Positions 9,605 through 20,614 of a DNA stretch of 64,000 nt are shown in pieces. The stretch comes from Maribacter litopenaei. Its GTDB lineage: Bacteria; Bacteroidota; Bacteroidia; Flavobacteriales; Flavobacteriaceae. Position numbers and translations under genes: made by a program. The first letter of the stretch is position 1. Every line of letters starts with the position of its first letter. The notes beneath the pieces were generated by a model. It did no database searches. It saw only the letters and a list, made by a program, of their open reading frames with translations, and was not told the origin of the DNA. Location: the NCBI RefSeq assembly GCF_025244665.1, contig NZ_CP104205.1, positions 2,229,001 through 2,293,000 of the forward strand, given 5' to 3'.

Positions 9605-10921
9605 TTATATATACTGATTGATAATATTTTCAAACAGCTCCTGCTTACCACTGATTAAGGGAAGCTCACCATTTTCCTTGGCAATTGCATACAAATCGTT
9701 CAAATCCAATTTGCCGTCCTCAAAATCTTTTCCTTTTCCGGAATCAAAAGAACTGTACCTCTTTTCCCTTAAGCTGGTATAGGCGGAGGAAGTAATAATT
9801 TTGTCAGCGGTTATCAACGCACGGGCAAATGTATCCGCACCGCCAATGTGAGCTAAGAAAATATCTTCCAAATCGGTGGAATTACGTCTTATCTTGGCGT
9901 CAAAATTTATACCGCCCCCTTGTAGTCCTCCTGCTTCCAAGAATACCAACATGGCCTCGGTAGTTTCTTGAATATTATTTGGAAACTGATCCGTATCCCA
10001 TCCATTTTGATAGTCGCCCCTATTGGCATCCAAACTACCTAGCATTCCCGCCTTTCCTGCGACGGCCAATTCGTGTTGGAAGGTATGCTGCGCCAAGGTA
10101 GCGTGGTTGACTTCTATATTGATCTTGAAATCCTTCTCCAAACCATATTCTCGTAAAAACCCTATGGCCGTAGCCGAATCAAAATCATATTGATGTTTCA
10201 TAGGTTCCATGGGTTTTGGTTCTATGAAGAAATTACCTTTAAACCCTTGTCCACGGGCATAATCCCTGCACATGGTCAAAAACTGTCCCATGTGGTCCAA
10301 TTCCCTACCCATGTCAGAATTCAATAGGGACATATATCCTTCCCTACCTCCCCAAAAAACATAGTTTTCACCATTAAGTTCCATGGTGGCATCCAACGCC
10401 ATTTTTATTTGGGCACCAGCCCGTGCAACCACATTAAACTCCGGATTGGTCGCCGCACCGTTCATATAACGTGGATTGGAAAAACAGTTGGCCGTTCCCC
10501 ATAACAGCTTTTTACCGGATGCTTTTTGTTTATCCTTGATGTAATCCACAATAGTATTCAATCTCTTTTCCGACTCCAAGAAAGTAGGTCCCTCTTGTAT
10601 GAGGTCAAAATCATGAAAACAGAAATAATCAAAACCGATTTTCTCAAAGAATTCAAATGCAGCATCAGCCTTGTCCTTTGCTGCTTGAACTGGATCCGAA
10701 GATTGGTCCCATTCAAAGTTCTGCGTACCTGATCCAAATGGATCAGACCCCTGCCCACAGAAGGTATGCCAATACGCGATAGCGAATTTAAAATGCTCAC
10801 GCATCGTTTTTCCAGCAACTACTTGTTACGGGTTGTAATATTTGAAAGCCAAGGGATTATCCGAATCCTTTCCCTCAAATTTGATTGCATCTATTCCTTT
10901 GAAATATTCTTTGTCTGCCAT
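9605..10921 (-). CDS. xylA: Xylose isomerase, internal stop codon probably an error
   Basis: Converts D-xylose to D-xylulose in the cytoplasm. Starting at the ATG at 10921 the protein is 438 residues, the normal family length, and begins [17 protein letters not shown]. Conserved blocks include [23 protein letters not shown] with the catalytic His, WGGREGY, the metal ligands in [15 protein letters not shown] and [11 protein letters not shown], and GSLDANRGD. Codon 32 is TAA (10826-10828) within KYYNP[12 protein letters not shown]. The bases read CCGTA where CCAGA would give NPEQVVAGK, which is the family consensus; the identical change occurs at 1742 and 41940. I treat the gene as intact. It follows xylB by 10 bases. 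Confidence 0.92.
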
Positions 10922-10931
10922 TATTGTTGTT

Positions 10932-12418
10932 TTATAAGTTGTTTAGTATTAATTCCAATTCTTTTTTCCAAAGCTGATAGGCTTTTCTGTATTCTTCCTT
11001 GTTCTCGAGAGGCTTAAAAGTCATCACATAATCGTTTTCCATGATGGCTTTACCAAAGGCTTTATAATCACCATCTTGCAAAAGTCCGGCCCTTGCCGCC
11101 CCAATAGCGCCAGTAGTATTATAAATTTCTATGTCGTAACCAATGAGGGTAGCCACAGTCTCGGAAAATATCTTTGACCTAAAGAGGTTATCGTTACCTG
11201 CACGCATCACATTGACCTGTATACCATCCGACTCCATAATTTCCATTCCATAGACAAAGGAAAAAGCGATGCCTTCCAATGCAGCCCTACACAAATGACC
11301 CTTACCATGATTATTCAAGTTTATATTCACTAGCCGTGTACCAACTTCCTGATTATTAAGCATACGCTCCGCCCCATTGCCAAAAGGTATGATAACCACA
11401 CCATCAGAACCTACAGGAACTTCAGATGCCAGTTCGTTCATTTCATCGTAGGAACCCACTTCCAAATTATTGAGTAACCATCTGTACTGAATTCGAGAAC
11501 CATTGATACAAAGAAGTTTCCCTATTCTTGAATCGCTATCCGGACTATAATTAACATGGGCAAAATTGTTTACCCTAGCGCTTTCCTTGACAGATAGACT
11601 ATCGGTTACAGCATACACCACTCCTGATGTCCCACCAGTAGCGGCCACTTCACCAGGATTAAAAACATTCAATGACAGTGCATTGTTGGGTTGGTCCCCT
11701 GCCCTATACAATATGGGTGTACCAACTCGCAAACCGCTATCGGATGCCCCTTTATCATTTACTCTGGATTGTACACCAAAAGTTTCCGCGATATCCGGCA
11801 CCAAATCAGCATCCAAACCATAATAATCCATCAAGAAGCTAGCAATATCCTTGTTCTTGAAATCCCAAAAAATTCCCTCGGAAAGCCCGAAACCGTCGTA
11901 TTTATTTCGCCGAGAAAGTTTTAGGGCAATGTAATCACCTGGCAACATAAATTTGTGAATCCTTGAAAATACTTCCGGTTCATTGTCCTTTACCCATTTA
12001 AGCTTACTGGCCGTAAAATTGGAAGGTGAATTCAATAAGTACTCGGAACACTTGTCCTCCCCTATTTTCTCAAAAGCCTTTTGCCCAATGGGCACGGCAC
12101 GGCTGTCACACCATATAATAGAGTTACGCAGCACATTACCCTCGGCATCCACCAAAACCAAACCATGCATTTGATAAGAGATTCCTACTCCTATAATTTC
12201 TTTAGAAGAAATAGCGTGCGTTTTGATGAGCCTTTTTATTCCATTACAGGCATGAATCCACCAATCCTCAGGATTTTGTTCCGCCCAACCGTTTTTAACC
12301 GCCAACATGGACATTTCTGTCTCGGGTTCTTGGACAACATCCACACTTTTACCGAAGCAGATTCAACCAAAGCGATTTTGATGGACGAACTACCAATATC
12401 CAAACCTAAATAGTACAT
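10932..12418 (-). CDS. xylB: Xylulokinase, one frameshift
   Basis: An FGGY-family kinase that phosphorylates D-xylulose after xylose isomerase. The first phosphate-binding loop is [29 protein letters not shown] is the family substrate block, and [27 protein letters not shown] is the second ATP site region. The first 60 codons (12236-12418) are out of frame with the rest (10932-12344). Reading TCTGG for the observed TCGG (plus-strand CCGA at 12352-12355) restores [18 protein letters not shown] and gives 495 residues. Gene order xylB-xylA is a simple two-gene operon ending at the terminator near 9570. Confidence 0.9.
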
Positions 12419-12631
12419 ATACAGATTGGGCTTTAATTCAATTATAATTTTGCCTTTTAAAAATACTACAAACTAGGCTTCTAAAAGAATGTTCGGACTA
12501 TGAATATTTGCCAAAAAAGAGAATCATAAGAATAAAAATTTGATATCTGGTATTTTTAGAGTACTGATTTTTAGATATTTAAATTTTTTTCGTGGATTAC
12601 GAAAATTTACCGAAACCCTTTTCGTAAAGAA

Positions 12632-12669
12632 AAGGCCCAAGAAAACCGAGAGAAGTTTCCAAGGGCCTT
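12632..12669 (-). terminator. Probable terminator after the response regulator gene
   Basis: AAGGCCC and GGGCCTT can form a 7-bp stem with a 24-base loop, followed on the minus strand by TTCTTT. It lies 21 bases beyond the stop of the response regulator at 12690. The long loop lowers confidence. Confidence 0.5.
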
Positions 12670-12689
12670 GCCTAAAGCATAAGTAGGTA

Positions 12690-13310
12690 TTATAAACTTT
12701 CAAGCTTGCTTAAGGCTTCAGATTTGGAGTTTACATCCAACTTGAGATAGATGTTCTGAATGTGGAAATTGACAGCACTAGTGGTAACAAAGAGTTTGTC
12801 CGCTATCATTTTATAGGTTGCACCATTGCACAAATAGTCTACGATTTGATTCTCTCTTTCCGAAAAGAAACTATAGGATTTCCTATTGAAATTGGACACA
12901 ACTTGTTTAACAATGTCGTTGCTAATAGTTGCGCCTTCTTCCCTCACACTGGTTAAGGCATGACTAAATTTGTCCGCGGACATAGGTTTCGTCAAATAAC
13001 CATTGGCTCCTTTTTTGAAACTTTTTTTAATGAGTTCAAAGTCATTGTTTTCACTTATCATCACGACCTTAACGTTCCAGTCCTTCTTTCGATACAACTG
13101 AATGGTATCCAAACCATTGGTTTCATTCAAGTCGACCTCGGTCAAAACAATATCCGGACTAGTCCTACTGAAATCCTTTAGGGCTTTTTGCGCAGAGCTA
13201 TAAATGCCCATAAGTTGAAAACCATCCACTCCTTTAAGGTAGTTGAGATAGCTCGCGTGTAATTGTTCGTTTTTTTCTACAATAATGATTTTTAAATTTT
13301 GCGTATTCAT
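12690..13310 (-). CDS. LuxR/NarL-type response regulator with degenerate receiver
   Basis: A 206-residue two-domain regulator. The receiver spans about residues 6-125 and the C-terminal LuxR helix-turn-helix about 145-205 (FFSERENQIVDYLCNG, then TTSAVNFHIQNIYLKL). The receiver lacks the usual phosphorylation site. Where the acidic pair is expected it has IIIVEKNEQ, and the phospho-acceptor position in SPDIVLTEVDLNETNG aligns as Glu in place of Asp. The later Ser (VVMISEN) and Lys (GYLTKP) are kept. Such atypical receivers often act without a kinase; Glu can mimic phospho-Asp. No histidine kinase gene is adjacent. The gene is uninterrupted, and the target is unknown. Confidence 0.85.
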   Translation of the reverse strand: MNTQNLKIIIVEKNEQLHASYLNYLKGVDGFQLMGIYSSAQKALKDFSRTSPDIVLTEVDLNETNGLDTIQLYRKKDWNVKVVMISENNDFELIKKSFKKGANGYLTKPMSADKFSHALTSVREEGATISNDIVKQVVSNFNRKSYSFFSERENQIVDYLCNGATYKMIADKLFVTTSAVNFHIQNIYLKLDVNSKSEALSKLESL

Positions 13311-13936
13311 ACTAAGTTAAATTGTCCTGTATGGTTCCCTAAAGGAAACCACATCCGGGGGTTAATAATTGGGTAAAATCTGGGTAGCCTTCAGCCCTAA
13401 TCGTCTTGTTTTTTATGGAAAAGCCATAAAAGGAATGTATACCAAAGTAATCTCTCGGAAACACAACAAGAATCAATAAGGTCGTGAAAGGCGAAATTGT
13501 CTTAACAACGATAGCGTCCTTTATCAAAGACCTGTCGATGCAAAATGGGTTTCAAAATAAAATCCGAAAAATTAATAACACTATGAAAGTGTTTTTGGAT
13601 TGTCGTCAAGAAGGAATGCTTGTGGGTAGCAAGCTGTAGGTAAAATTTATCCATAGTTTGGGGGATTTGGGGTTAAACAATGGTTTTATTTCTGTTTGGA
13701 ATTGAAATATACTTCTTTAACAACTAGACTTGATAAACTCCTAAGTTTTTTCGTTCAAATGCACAATTTGAATGTATTTCATCGAAAATATTGCCTTAAA
13801 ATAAAAAGGAGGGGCCCCAGTTATCCCCCCGGATACTACCCCTCCTTCTGTCGACAATTTACTCAAACATAGAAATACTCAAACTTTTATATCTCGATTA
13901 TAGTATGTAAACCTTACTATATTTTTGTTAGTCTTC
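13311..13936. other. 626-base intergenic region with one terminator
   Basis: This gap lies between two minus-strand genes. Its left part holds the promoter region of the response regulator. I see no convincing gene: the one short reading frame (62 codons on the minus strand, 13339-13527) has no homology I recognise and no good start context. The right part contains the hairpin terminator described separately, 90 bases after the porP-like stop. The rest is AT-rich and without recognisable structure. Confidence 0.5.
13806..13847 (-). terminator. Terminator after the PorP/PD40 operon
   Basis: AAGGAGGGG and CCCCTCCTT form a perfect 9-bp stem around a 24-base loop. Read on the minus strand the stem runs into CTTTTTAT, a typical U-tract. 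It lies about 90 bases past the stop codon at 13937. Confidence 0.7.
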
Positions 13937-15664
13937 TTAATACGTATCATCGTCTTCAAATGTATTGGAAACGGTTGCCGTATGTTGGTGCACCTGCATG
14001 ATCCACTTTTCATCATTGTATTTACCACCTAAATTGGAAACGTATGCATCGTGGGCCTCGCTCTTGTAATCATAATCGGCAAGATATACATAATACAACC
14101 CGTTCTCTTTATTGTAAAACTGCTTTGCATCCAATCCTTGGTCCTTTAATTTATGCATGAAGGCGTTCAAATATTTTTTATTGCTGTACACATTGGCAAT
14201 AACATAGTATCCTGATTTTACCCCTAACATATCTGCACTCCCCAGCATTTTTATGGGAAGCTTGTTATATTTTTCAAAATCTTCTTCCGCGGCCATTCTA
14301 GCATGCTCCTCTTCCATTTGTTTGGCGGCCATCATCGTACGTTCTTCCAGCTTAAAGTTTTGAAGGTTGGAATCAACACTGTTTTTAATATCATTACGCA
14401 AAAGACGTACGATGGTCTCAAACTTCTTCTCAAAGGCCAATGTTCTTGCCTCTTCTATAGAGTCCTGTCTCAAAATAAGTTCATCAAGAATCAATCGGTT
14501 TTGATAGGCCAAATCGTTTGAATCTATATTTTCCATTGATGTAGGTGTAACTGACCTTGCGGCCACTTCTTTATTTGCTACCTCTTTTTTCTCCTCCCTC
14601 TTTTCCTTTTTCCTTGCTTTGTCCCTTTCGGAAATCAAATCTGCAATTTGCTCCTCATAGTTACGTACAATAGCATCGATTTTACTGTCATTGGAACGAT
14701 CAGCGATGGTAATGGACATATCTTCGTCCTTAAACTTATAGGCCAAGGAAACCTCGTGGTTCCAACCCAAGTTGGATTCATTCTGAGATAAGTCTTTTTC
14801 GATTAAATAGCCCAAAGACATTTTTTTACTGAAATTGAATCCAACCCCAGCTGACATACCATACTCTTGATCTAAGGTCGTCTGTAACCAACCATAGTTA
14901 GGTAGATCTAACAATAGGGAACCCAAATAATAAATACTTCCATCCTCATTTTTACCCACCTGGGCCAAAGGCATCAATCTTGCGTCCTCGAATAATCCAC
15001 GCCCGGCATTGAACGAATGGGTATACTGCATTGAGGCCTTTACACTCCTTGTTGAAAGATTGGTCAAAAATTCATCGGTTGTTTGGTTGTAGCGTAATAG
15101 ATCCTCTGCATAAAGTCCAAAGTCGAATTTTCCAATGGAAAGGTTTATTCCTGGTTGAACTGCAATTTTACTTTCTTTTCTTGCTTCCGATATTTCCGGA
15201 TCTGCCTCGGAAATCACGACTCGGTTTTTGTCCAGTCCTTGGTTAAAATAGGTGACATTGGTTCCAAATGTAAGCGTACTTTTATTTCCTAGTTTTACCG
15301 CGGTGGCATAGTTCGCATTAAAACCAAATTCCTGTACGACGCCTGCCCACTGGCTATATACTCCAATTCCTATAGCGGTCCTTCCGTTTAATTTATTACT
15401 GAAACCTAGAAAATAATTTTGAGCGTTATCATCAAACGTTGCATACTGGTTTCTATGTAAAATATTAAGATACGATTTGTTTTCCCTAACCAATGAGAAG
15501 GTTGGGTTAATTAAATACCTATTAAAGAACAGCTGGTTGTGGTACGTACTGCTTGAGTTTAAATTGGTATCCGTTTCCTGACCAAAGAGGTCTAGGCTTC
15601 CCATAAATAGGAATAGGATTACTGGGAGACCTATTTTTGCCGATATTTTAGTAGCGAATTTCAT
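13937..15664 (-). CDS. PorP/SprF family outer-membrane protein with C-terminal SPOR-like domain
   Basis: A 575-residue protein with a signal peptide (cleavage after DLFGQ near residue 28). The N-terminal half matches the PorP/SprF beta-barrel family: it opens with QLFFNRYLINPTFSL, then has repeated YxxxxG strands such as IGIGVYSQWAGVVQEFG. A charged coiled-coil region rich in Arg, Lys and Glu lies at about residues 330-360. The last 80 residues (GYYVIANVYSNKKYLNAF, then LYYVYLADYDYKSEAHDAY) look like a SPOR peptidoglycan-binding fold. PorP/SprF proteins pair with PD40/OmpA-type lipoproteins and large adhesins in type IX secretion and gliding. The PD40 gene is directly upstream, so they probably form one unit. 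Confidence 0.85.
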   Translation of the reverse strand: MKFATKISAKIGLPVILFLFMGSLDLFGQETDTNLNSSSTYHNQLFFNRYLINPTFSLVRENKSYLNILHRNQYATFDDNAQNYFLGFSNKLNGRTAIGIGVYSQWAGVVQEFGFNANYATAVKLGNKSTLTFGTNVTYFNQGLDKNRVVISEADPEISEARKESKIAVQPGINLSIGKFDFGLYAEDLLRYNQTTDEFLTNLSTRSVKASMQYTHSFNAGRGLFEDARLMPLAQVGKNEDGSIYYLGSLLLDLPNYGWLQTTLDQEYGMSAGVGFNFSKKMSLGYLIEKDLSQNESNLGWNHEVSLAYKFKDEDMSITIADRSNDSKIDAIVRNYEEQIADLISERDKARKKEKREEKKEVANKEVAARSVTPTSMENIDSNDLAYQNRLILDELILRQDSIEEARTLAFEKKFETIVRLLRNDIKNSVDSNLQNFKLEERTMMAAKQMEEEHARMAAEEDFEKYNKLPIKMLGSADMLGVKSGYYVIANVYSNKKYLNAFMHKLKDQGLDAKQFYNKENGLYYVYLADYDYKSEAHDAYVSNLGGKYNDEKWIMQVHQHTATVSNTFEDDDTY

Positions 15665-15797
15665 TTGAGTAGGGTTTATAGTTCAAGTAAATAAGGTCGC
15701 AAAGGATTGGGGGTACCAAAATTTCCACTTTTTATTAATGGATTCCGGTTTCCTTTGAAAAGTTCAACATAGAATTTATTTGGGGGATATCTCCTAT

Positions 15798-17051
15798 TTA
15801 ATTTTCATCTTCAAAAACCGATGACGAATATTGGGTTCTACTTTCTGTATTCATAGCTTCCATTAATTGAAAGTCTCTAGCCTGCTTTGTGAATCCTTCT
15901 TGTGAAAAAGAAAAAGCAACAAGTTCCATGGTCTTTCCGTTTCCACCTCGATTGGACATCACATAACCCATTTGATCATTGGTGAATTGAATGGAAAAAT
16001 CGTCGCTGGAGCTATTTATGGAACTTCCCATATTCATGGCCAAGCCCACATTCCTTTTTTCTACTTCTACCATGTACACGTCCAAACCACCGTAGCCTTG
16101 ATGCCCTTCGGAGGCAAAAACTAAGGTATTACCTTCCATTACCTTAGGGTACATTTCGTTTTTTGAGGTATTTACCTTAGTTCCCAAGTTTTTTGCCACG
16201 CCAGCAATACCACCGGACCTTATGTTGGATACATAAATATCATACTCACCAAAAGTACCGGGCATGTTGGAGGCAAAGAACAATCTTGTACCATCTTTTG
16301 ATATTGCAGGGTGTAAAGCGGAATAATCCTTTGGGCATAAGGCCAATTCCTTAATGGACTTCCATTCGCCATTTACTTTATCTGCCCTAAAAATCCTATG
16401 GATCTTTTGTTTTTTGGAAAAAATACCGGTAGTGGGTTTTACCCAAACCTCTTTGCTAAAGTAAGCAGTCTTTCCATCTTTGGTCAAAACCACCGGGCTT
16501 TCGTAATTGAGTTGTTTCGGTTCCCTTACTTCTTGTTCCTTTACTATAAAAGGCCTATCGTTTCCCACTGAAGCGGTACTGTAATCAGAGTCTATGTATA
16601 AAGGTTTAAAATTCTTTCTCCGTGACAACCTTTTAGAGGTTTTCATGGAAGCATCCGTCATATGATAATCGGACTTTACCAATTCAGTCCAGTTTTCATC
16701 CTCCTCGGCCTTTTTTGTTTCCTGACCTAATTTGGATATGGCAAAATCATATCTCTTTTGGTACGATGGGTCCAAATGACCATCCGAGACTGATTTCAAT
16801 CAGTTTCTCGTACCAAAACAATGCGGTTTCATAATTATGGGACAGAAAATGGGCATTCCCCAAATCTTGGTAAATTTCCTTTTCGGTATAACCTAAGTCT
16901 TTTAGGTCCTCATAATTTTGCTGGCGCTTTTCCGTCTCATTTATTTGATGGATTCCATTGGAAGCCGCCACTGCATTCGGGCATTTAGCGTATAACATCC
17001 TATTAAAAGACTACACCCGATGACCATTTTGTAAGCTATTGTATTTCTCAT
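15798..17051 (-). CDS. PD40 (WD40-like propeller) lipoprotein, two frameshifts
   Basis: After correction this is a 417-residue protein. The start at 17051 gives MRNTIAYKMVIGCSLLIGCY, a signal peptide. A short TPR-like stretch follows (GNAHFLSHNYETALFWYEKL), then propeller repeats with the PD40 signature: TAYFSKEV, RLFFASNMPG-TFGEYDIYVS and TLVFASEGHQGYGGLDVYMVE. There are two lesions. Plus-strand TCGG at 16977-16980 most simply stands for TCTGG, restoring LNAQNAVAASNGI. CCGAGA at 16784-16789 stands for CCAGA, restoring EISLDGHLDPSYQKRYD. The protein lacks the OmpA peptidoglycan domain often fused to such propellers; the SPOR domain of the neighbouring PorP-like protein may take that role. It lies 134 bases upstream of that gene. 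Confidence 0.8.
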
Positions 17052-17312
17052 AATTCAGGTATTTGGGGTTCAACAAGACAAAGTTGCCAAAAGATACCAT
17101 GCCTAGACTTGATAAAAATTCATAGGTTTTCATAGTTTTTTGGGATTTTTCTTAAAATTTCATGTAGTTCATCGAATAATTAAATCGCTTCATCCTATAT
17201 AATCCCTTCATCGAGATTTTCCATCGATGAAATACCTGTCATTTTTCTTAATTATTTGTTAATTATGTTAAAGATTTGTAAATTGCTACAGATGATATGA
17301 ACTGTTAGACAC

Positions 17313-17504
17313 ATGAACACTTCTTCTGAAAAAAATCTGAACGCTAAATTTATGACGGACGCTTTGGTATTGTTAATGTTCATTATCACAGCTCTGCTTT
17401 TCTTTCAATACTCCCAAGAAATAGAAAATGAAATTACTGCCGTAGTACTCAATTCCGTGAACGATATAAATAGTAGTATTGCGGAGACTAGAACAGGTAG
17501 ATAG
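17313..17504 (+). CDS. Small hypothetical membrane protein
   Basis: A 63-codon frame with one strongly hydrophobic segment (residues about 16-32, DALVLLMFIITALLFFQ) flanked by polar ends. I do not recognise it. The AT-rich upstream region could hold a promoter, and the coding frame is uninterrupted. It ends 12 bases before the convergent transporter gene. It could be a real single-pass protein or chance. Confidence 0.4.
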   Translation: MNTSSEKNLNAKFMTDALVLLMFIITALLFFQYSQEIENEITAVVLNSVNDINSSIAETRTGR

Positions 17505-17515
17505 GTTTAGTTCTC

Positions 17516-18467
17516 TTAACGCTTGCCTATGAAAACATTGGCTACCAAAGCGCCAATAATCAGCAAGATTCCCATTAAACTAAAAAACGTGTATATATCC
17601 CCAAACCGAGAAAACCCCTATGGTTAGGGTAAAAATGACCTCTATATATTTTAAGGGCGCTACCATGGTGGTCTTGGCTGCCTGAAAGGCTTTGGTCATA
17701 AATAATTGCCCAAAAAAACCAAAAAAGCCCAAACTCAAGAGTAAAAGCCATTCCTGGCCCATGGGTGTGGAAAAGTTATTAATACTTAGCAATCCGCCAA
17801 CAACCGTACCAATAAACATAAAGTAATTGACCACCACCAACGGATGGTCTCCCTTTCCAATTTTACGTATCAATACGTAGACCAAACCACTAAAGACCGA
17901 TGCGGTTAACACCAAAAGTAATCCTGTAGTATCCACTGCACCCCCAAATCCCTTTATAAATAGTACTCCACAAAAAGCTATCAAAAACAATAACCATTGA
18001 ACGGACCTTAGTTTTTCTTTCAGCCATAGAACCGCAAAAAACGTGGCAAAAATGGGAGAAATATATCTTAAGGAGACGGCGGTACCCACAGGGATATATT
18101 TTAAGGACATAAAAAACAAGCTCATGGCCGTTAGTCCAGCGAAAGATCTATAAAGCAACAGTCTTTTGTTGTTTCCCATGATAGGTATGCCCTTATAAAT
18201 TATATAGGAAGTTGCTAAGACCAAAGACCCTATCGACCTGAAAAAAACGACTTCAAATGTTGGGAAATGGCTTAAGTACTTTACGAACGCATTCATCAAA
18301 GTGAATGAGAAGGTACTAATGACCATGTAAAGAATGGCTTTCTTCAAAAAGGCTGATTTTCTTTGCCGCAAAGTTAAGGGAAGCAAATTTGAAAAACATC
18401 GATTTAAAGTATTTACCTTAACCTGAACTCCTTTCTTCTTGATTATAAGTTCAAGAATCAGGGACAA
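17516..18467 (-). CDS. EamA/DMT family transporter, one frameshift near the C-terminus
   Basis: A ten-helix drug/metabolite transporter of the RhaT/EamA superfamily. Two EamA repeats are visible, the first from KKAILYMVISTFSFTLMNAF and the second from GLLLVLTASVFSGLVYVLIR. An early stop at 17580 truncates helix 10, but plus-strand CCGAGA at 17606-17611 fits CCAGA. Correction gives VFWFGDIYTFFSLMGILL and a normal tail ending IGKR, 316 residues in all. The first 40 residues of the longest frame are polar and atypical, so the true start may be an internal codon just before KKAIL. The exported substrate is unknown. Confidence 0.8.
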
Positions 18468-18612
18468 AAACTATCAAAACATCTATATTGATAATATTTT
18501 CCAAACAAAATCAGATAAAATTGAATTTTAAGGCTAAAAAACAATCAAGTCTGAAAAAATCGATATATTATTGTAACATTTTGAGACAATAAACTTTAAC
18601 CCAAAGAGATTC

Positions 18613-20596
18613 ATGCTAAAAAGTCGACTAACTGTACTAATTCTAATCTTAATCTTTGCCGATCTATTGTACGGGCAAAAGGAACTAAAATTATATGAGG
18701 GCACCGCGCCTGGGTCAGAAAATTGGACCTGGGAAGAGGGACTAAGTGAGAAGAACCTATTCAACACCAAAGTTGTTTACAATGTAACAGATCCGACTAT
18801 CACAGTGTATCTACCTCCAAAGTCAGCCGCCAATGGAACTGCGGTAATCATTGCCCCAGGAGGCGCATTTCACACACTGAGTGTTCAATCTGAGGGTGTA
18901 GATGTTGCCAAATGGCTTAACAGTAAAGGTATTGCTGCTTTTGTTCTTAAGTACAGGGTTGCGAGAAGCTTTACCGATGATCCGGTGAAAGAATTGGTTG
19001 ATAAAATGAATGATTTTGAAACCTTGAATAAAATTACCAAACCTATTATCCCACTTGCCATGAACGATGGTCTCAAAGCGATGGAATATGTAAGATTCAA
19101 TGCGGAGAGTATGAATATAGACCCACAAAAAATCGGGTTTATGGGCTTTTCTGCCGGAGGTACCCTAACCATGTCCGTACTTTATAATGCCGAGGACAAT
19201 AACCGACCTAACTTTGTGGCCCCTATATATGCCTATGAACCTGCGATTATCGGTTCTGAAATTCCAAGCGAAAAAACTCCCATTTATATTGCGGTAGCAG
19301 GGGACGACGAGCTGGGCATGGTACCTTACAGCATCAACATATACAACAAATGGTTTAAGGCAGGACAACCCGCAGAACTCCATATATACGAAAAAGGTGG
19401 TCATGGATTTGGTATGCGAACCCAAAACCTGCCGACCGATACATGGTACGAACAGTTTGGGGCATGGCTCAAAATGCATGGTTTTATGGAAGAACCAGCA
19501 AACCTATCTCCGTTTCAGCGTATGACGACGCCCAACGATTCTTTGCAGTCCGTTCTGTTGGATTCAAATAAGAAATTGGAATTCAAAATATATGCACCGC
19601 TAGCGGAAGAGGTATCAGTTACTGGGGATTTCCCTGGTGGTTTTCCTGGGATCAATTTAACTAAGAATTATTTGGGTGTCTCGGTATGGTCAGACAGAAA
19701 ATGAAGTTACCCCGGATATTTACACCTATGATTTTACGGTGAACAAAATCAAGACCTTGGATCCTAAAAACGCCATGGTTAAGGAAAGTTTAAACGGTTT
19801 CTCAAATCTTGTAGAGATTGAAGGCAAGGAAAATGACTTTCAAACCAGAAAGGATGTTCCCCACGGTCGAGTCGAAAAAGTTTGGTATACCTCCAAAACT
19901 TTGGATGGTGCCCAAAGACGACTCCATGTCTACCTCCCTCCTATGTACGATCGATTTAAAAAGAAGGACAAACTTCCTGTCCTATATTTATTACATGGAG
20001 GAGGGGACAATGATGCCTCTTGAATTACTGCCGGAAGAGCCAATGTTATTTTGGATAATTTGTATACCGAAGGCAAACTAGAGCCTATGATCGTGGTAAT
20101 GCCTAGTGGCCACACCGGTATTGAAGGATTCTTTATGGGCGCCGGTCCTGATCAGGACCCTTTCTGCAGGGATTTATTGAACGAAATCATTCCATTTATA
20201 GAGAACACCTATCCCGTTTCAGATAAACGCACCGATAGGGCTATAGCCGGTCTTTCCATGGGAGGTGTACAGACCTTGAACACTGCGCTTTGGAATCCGG
20301 AGTTATTCGGTTATGTAGTTCCTATGAGCACTGGATATTTTTCTCCCAATATCAAGGAAATAAAGGAAAATTACGCTGATGTAATGAAGAATGAAGAAAT
20401 CAATCAGTTTGAGCTTTTTCAAATTTATATGGGGGGAGAAACCGATATTGCATATCAGAACAATTTGAATATGATGGCCATGTTCGATGAATTCGGAATT
20501 AAATACATATATAAAAATGGTAAAGGAGGACATACCTTTAGGGCATGGCGACGAAATCTGCATGATTTTGCACCCTTACTGTTTAAAAAGAAATAA
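18613..20596 (+). CDS. Two-domain secreted esterase: BD-FAE-like hydrolase, E-set, CE1-type esterase
   Basis: After correction, a single 660-residue exported protein. Residues 1-22 are a signal peptide (MLKSRLTVLILILIFADLLYG). Domain 1 (about 60-300) is an alpha/beta hydrolase with oxyanion motif APGGAFH, nucleophile GFSAGG and a GGHGFG histidine. An E-set/CBM48-like strand region follows (FKIYAPLAEEVSVTGDF). Domain 2 (about 420-660) is a CE1 feruloyl or acetyl esterase with YLLHGGGDND, nucleophile AGLSMGGVQ and a GKGGHTF histidine. Two lesions interrupt it. TCTCGG at 19679-19684 fits TCTGG and restores GVWYGQTENEV. A TGA at 20021 sits where the family has Trp. It probably deacetylates or deferuloylates xylan or pectin side chains; the next gene is another esterase. 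Confidence 0.82.
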
Positions 20597-20614
20597 TACT
20601 AAAAAACGATAACG

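Noticed and set aside
13339-13527. A 62-codon frame on the minus strand upstream of the response regulator.
   Set aside because: No recognisable homology, no ribosome-binding context and no conserved features; likely chance.
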